Shown: positions 61,702 to 64,000 of the stretch, piece after piece
Numbering within the stretch: position 1 is the stretch's first letter
How the letters are laid out: each line of letters starts with the position of its first letter
Assembly (NCBI RefSeq): GCF_007991655.1
Contig: NZ_BJYT01000006.1
Coordinates: forward strand, 124,001-188,000
Length of the DNA stretch: 64,000 bases
From: Segetibacter aerophilus
Lineage (GTDB): Bacteria; Bacteroidota; Bacteroidia; Chitinophagales; Chitinophagaceae
Direction of reading: 5' to 3'
Notes under the pieces: generated by a model
Told to the model about the DNA's origin: nothing
The model's input: the letters and a program-made list of their open reading frames with translations, nothing else
Database searches by the model: none
Program-made: the position numbers and the translations under genes

Positions 61702-63090
61702 TTAGTCAAGCTTACCCAAGGCAGATTGGTAAGAAATTTTAGCTATGATGGCATTATACAGACCTGTGAAATAATTAGATTGAGCAGTCTGCCAGTCGTT
61801 GTCAGCCTGCAGCACTTCGAAGCTTGAGCCGATGCCCGATTCAAATTTCTTCTTCGTTGTTTGGTAAACATTTTCGGCAAGCTGCACGTTGCGTTGTTGT
61901 GCATCTAAGTTTAGCAACGCATTTTTCAAGCTCTCTTTCGAGGCGGTATATTGTAAGTCAATTACTTGCTTCAAATTCTCTATACCATTGTCTACTTTTT
62001 GCAGGTTGAACTGCGCCTGTTGTACTTTATACCTCCGTTGAAAACCATCGAAAATGGGGATGTTGAGGTTTAAACCTATTACGGCACTTTTAAACCAAAT
62101 GAAATTATTGTTGGTAATAAATTGCTGCCCCATACCTGAGATGGTATAACCGCCAATGGCAGACAGGGTTGGTAAATAGCCCATCTTATACCTTTTAACG
62201 TCCAGCTCCTGCAATCGCCTTGAATAACCTATCGCCTGGATCTCTTTTCTGTCTTCATATTTGAATTGAGCGTCTAGTGCGTTACGCTTAATGTCCTCAT
62301 TTGTCAGTCCTTCTCTTAAAACAACCGTATCATTTTGGCTGATACCAATTGAATATTTAAGTGCAGCATAAGCAAGCTTTATTGAATTATCTAAAACACT
62401 CTGTGATGTTTGAAGGTTGGTTAATTGTACCTGTACTTTATCCAGGTCTAGCCTCTCTGCAAACCCGTTTACAAACATGATAGAGTCGTCGTGATACAAC
62501 TTCTGAAGCCGCTCAATTCCGCCTCTTAAAAAGTCTGATTGCTTTTGCGCAATCAGTATTGCGTAATACCTTCTATAAGCAGAGTCTTTTACTCTTTCTT
62601 TTACTAATTCCAAATTCGCCTGTGATAGGTTTAATGCAGTTTTTCTTGCCTTTAAGCCTACAAACACATCCGGTTGAAAAAGCAATTGTGATAGGCTGGC
62701 ACCTATACTCGTGTTCCAGGGTTGTTGAAAGCTAAAGGACGTGAAGGTGGGAGGTGGAGCTTTTGTTGTAGGAGCAACCAATCCATTTTCTTTTAAAACT
62801 TTATAGATGCCTTCTTCTGACGACGGAAAAAGAACTTGCGGCAACTTTATATAGCGGTTGATAGATCCTGCGCCTGATACTTGTGGAAGTGCCTGCCCTG
62901 TTATTTCTTTGTTTTGTGCATTTTGAATCTCATAGTCCAGCTCTGCATTTTTTACTTCTGTTACATTTTTGAATGCTAGTTCTACAGCCTCTTTCACTGA
63001 CAAGTCATAGCGCTTCTGAGAAAAAGCATTGCTGAGACACAGTAACAACAAAAAGGTAAACATTAGTTTCACTAAAGTCTGTTTACTCAT
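61702..63090 (-). CDS. TolC family outer membrane efflux channel
   Basis: A 462-residue outer membrane factor. The signal peptide ends NAFSQ. Two long repeats of helical hairpins carry the family pattern (LSVKEAVELAFKNVTEVKNAELDYEIQNAQ at the start; NVYQTTKKKFESGIGSSFEVLQADNDWQTAQSNYFTGLYNAIIAKISYQSALG at the end). It forms the exit duct for the RND pump. Its start is one base from the tetR stop. Confidence 0.93.
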   Translation of the reverse strand: MSKQTLVKLMFTFLLLLCLSNAFSQKRYDLSVKEAVELAFKNVTEVKNAELDYEIQNAQNKEITGQALPQVSGAGSINRYIKLPQVLFPSSEEGIYKVLKENGLVAPTTKAPPPTFTSFSFQQPWNTSIGASLSQLLFQPDVFVGLKARKTALNLSQANLELVKERVKDSAYRRYYAILIAQKQSDFLRGGIERLQKLYHDDSIMFVNGFAERLDLDKVQVQLTNLQTSQSVLDNSIKLAYAALKYSIGISQNDTVVLREGLTNEDIKRNALDAQFKYEDRKEIQAIGYSRRLQELDVKRYKMGYLPTLSAIGGYTISGMGQQFITNNNFIWFKSAVIGLNLNIPIFDGFQRRYKVQQAQFNLQKVDNGIENLKQVIDLQYTASKESLKNALLNLDAQQRNVQLAENVYQTTKKKFESGIGSSFEVLQADNDWQTAQSNYFTGLYNAIIAKISYQSALGKLD

Positions 63091-63091
63091 A

Positions 63092-63709
63092 TCAATTAGT
63101 TTTAGTTCTTAATTTTTCGTATTTCTTAATTAGTTTCTGCCCTTCCGGCGTACACAAGCCGTAGAGGTAATGCTCCAATATTTCCTTCTGAACTTCTACC
63201 ATACTAAATTTTCCAAAAGGAAAAATGTCTTGTCTAAAAGGCAGAAAAACATTTTCTATTCTTACTTTAGTAATGATATCAATATTCAGCTCTTTCCTGT
63301 AAAAGCCCTCTTTAATACCTGTAAGCAGGTTGTCTTTAACCTTTTTTGCCAGGTACTCATTCTTATGTTGATATAATTTTATAAACACCGCCGGGAAAAA
63401 TTTTTCGAGGTCCTCAAAAACGGTTGGGTTCATTTCTCCAACCAACTCCTGGATAGTTTCAATGTTTAAAAAGATTTCATGGACAGCGTTTTCTGCATTT
63501 GCACAATGAGCCTCGCATATTCCGCAACTCCGGTTGATATGTTCTTCAACAACAGCATTTACTATCTCGTCCTTGTTCTCGAATGACTGGTAAATTGTTT
63601 TTTTACTCATCCCGGTTTTTAGAGCAATCTCATCCATCGTAACCCTGCGAAAACCGAAACGGTTGAAGAGCTCATGGGCCTTAACTAATATTCTTTCTCT
63701 TGCTTCCAT
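63092..63709 (-). CDS. TetR/AcrR family regulator of the efflux operon
   Basis: A 205-residue repressor. The N-terminal helix-turn-helix reads RILVKAHELFNRFGFRRVTMDEIALKTGMSKKTIYQSFENKDEIV; the C-terminal helices form a ligand-binding domain with a CGICEAHC cysteine-containing stretch near residue 60. ATG 63709 is chosen over 63751 because the promoter box overlaps the longer form. First gene of the tetR-tolC-adaptor-RND operon. A perfect inverted repeat within its promoter suggests autoregulation and inducible efflux. Confidence 0.92.
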   Translation of the reverse strand: MEARERILVKAHELFNRFGFRRVTMDEIALKTGMSKKTIYQSFENKDEIVNAVVEEHINRSCGICEAHCANAENAVHEIFLNIETIQELVGEMNPTVFEDLEKFFPAVFIKLYQHKNEYLAKKVKDNLLTGIKEGFYRKELNIDIITKVRIENVFLPFRQDIFPFGKFSMVEVQKEILEHYLYGLCTPEGQKLIKKYEKLRTKTN

Positions 63710-63720
63710 AATAGAGATTG

Positions 63721-63751
63721 CAAAACTAGGGAAACTTTTTCCACAATACAA
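63721..63751 (-). promoter_or_regulatory. Promoter of the efflux operon
   Basis: The minus strand TTG (63751-63749), a 20-nt spacer and TAGTTTTG (63728-63721) are an exact match to the Bacteroidota consensus. Confidence 0.7.
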
Positions 63752-63757
63752 GTTTCC
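63730..63757. promoter_or_regulatory. Candidate TetR operator
   Basis: Perfect inverted repeat with 8-bp arms GGAAACTT and AAGTTTCC 12 bp apart, occupying the spacer and -33 element of the tetR promoter. Confidence 0.65.
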
Positions 63758-63965
63758 TCAGTTCTAATTGTAGTTATTTTAAAATCCGTGATGCTTCAGA
63801 GGCCTCTTCATCCATTATTTTCTACAACTTTTTCGTTGTATTAGGTATTTGTCATACTTGTTTAACCTTAGTGGCCAAGCTGTTTTGTATAATTACACAA
63901 TATTGATATCCCTTTTGGCACGGTTCTTTAATTACCCTTTTCTATAACAGAAAAACAGAAAGATT

Positions 63966-64000
63966 ATGAAAAGAATGAAATTTTTACTCGTAGCGTTATC
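63966..64000 (+). CDS. Start of an exported protein gene, cut by the window end
   Basis: The last 35 bases open with ATG and encode MKRMKFLLVAL, a typical signal peptide start. It is divergent from the efflux operon. Nothing more can be said from this window. Confidence 0.5.
   Translation, partial: MKRMKFLLVAL

Overview
The window is chromosomal DNA from a member of the Bacteroidota, most likely a Chitinophagaceae-like soil or freshwater bacterium. This rests on several things seen in the sequence: type IX secretion components (PorP/SprF, PorU-like and PorV-like proteins, and a gliding-type C-terminal sorting domain), promoters of the TTG-N17-23-TAnnTTTG kind, near absence of Shine-Dalgarno sites except in front of rpsU, and domain families typical of the phylum (DUF4290, DUF2911, AcpH, TIGR02757). 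The family-level assignment is inference. No rRNA, tRNA, CRISPR array, prophage or insertion sequence was found.

Layout. 1-9.3 kb: the 3' part of atpA, a phosphoesterase with a coupled lipoprotein, a small nuclease-like orphan, and a type IX pair (PorP/SprF plus a 1203-residue PKD protein with a type B sorting domain). 9.7-14.4 kb: a tight four-gene operon of an OpuB/OpuC-type ABC ATPase, a permease fused to a substrate-binding domain, egtB and egtD, so an ergothioneine operon with its own transporter. 14.8-21 kb: a PorV-like barrel and a very large PorU-like C25 protease. 21-29.6 kb: RDD protein, VapBC pair, HscA chaperone, polytopic membrane proteins, a glycosyltransferase and riboflavin synthase. 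29.6-37.1 kb: rpsU, a Xer-type recombinase, a PhoB/PhoR-like two-component system, a DUF885 lipoprotein, a DUF4290 protein and murA. 37-41 kb: a fatty acid hydroxylase-family protein and a neuB-neuC-neuA sialic or legionaminic acid operon. 41-54.3 kb: housekeeping and small genes (TIGR02757, cystathionine gamma-synthase, asparagine synthetase, gmk, lysS, AcpH) and an SdpI/SdpR pair. 54.7-56.7 kb: three tandem paralogous secreted proteins with matching promoters. 56.7-63.7 kb: a TetR-TolC-adaptor-RND efflux operon, then the first codons of a new gene.

The strongest leads are these. (1) The egt operon's transporter has a substrate-binding domain whose two halves are in circularly permuted order. 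(2) A short dispersed repeat with a TGCG(A/T)CGCA core occurs 12 times, always between genes. (3) The three tandem secreted paralogs share a fixed-spacing promoter signature. (4) MurA carries Asp in place of the catalytic Cys, predicting intrinsic fosfomycin resistance. (5) rpsU has a near-perfect Shine-Dalgarno site in a genome that otherwise seems not to use one. (6) Several genes have a -7 box exactly 4 nt before the start codon, suggesting leaderless mRNAs. (7) sdpR and the efflux tetR each have a perfect inverted repeat at the promoter.
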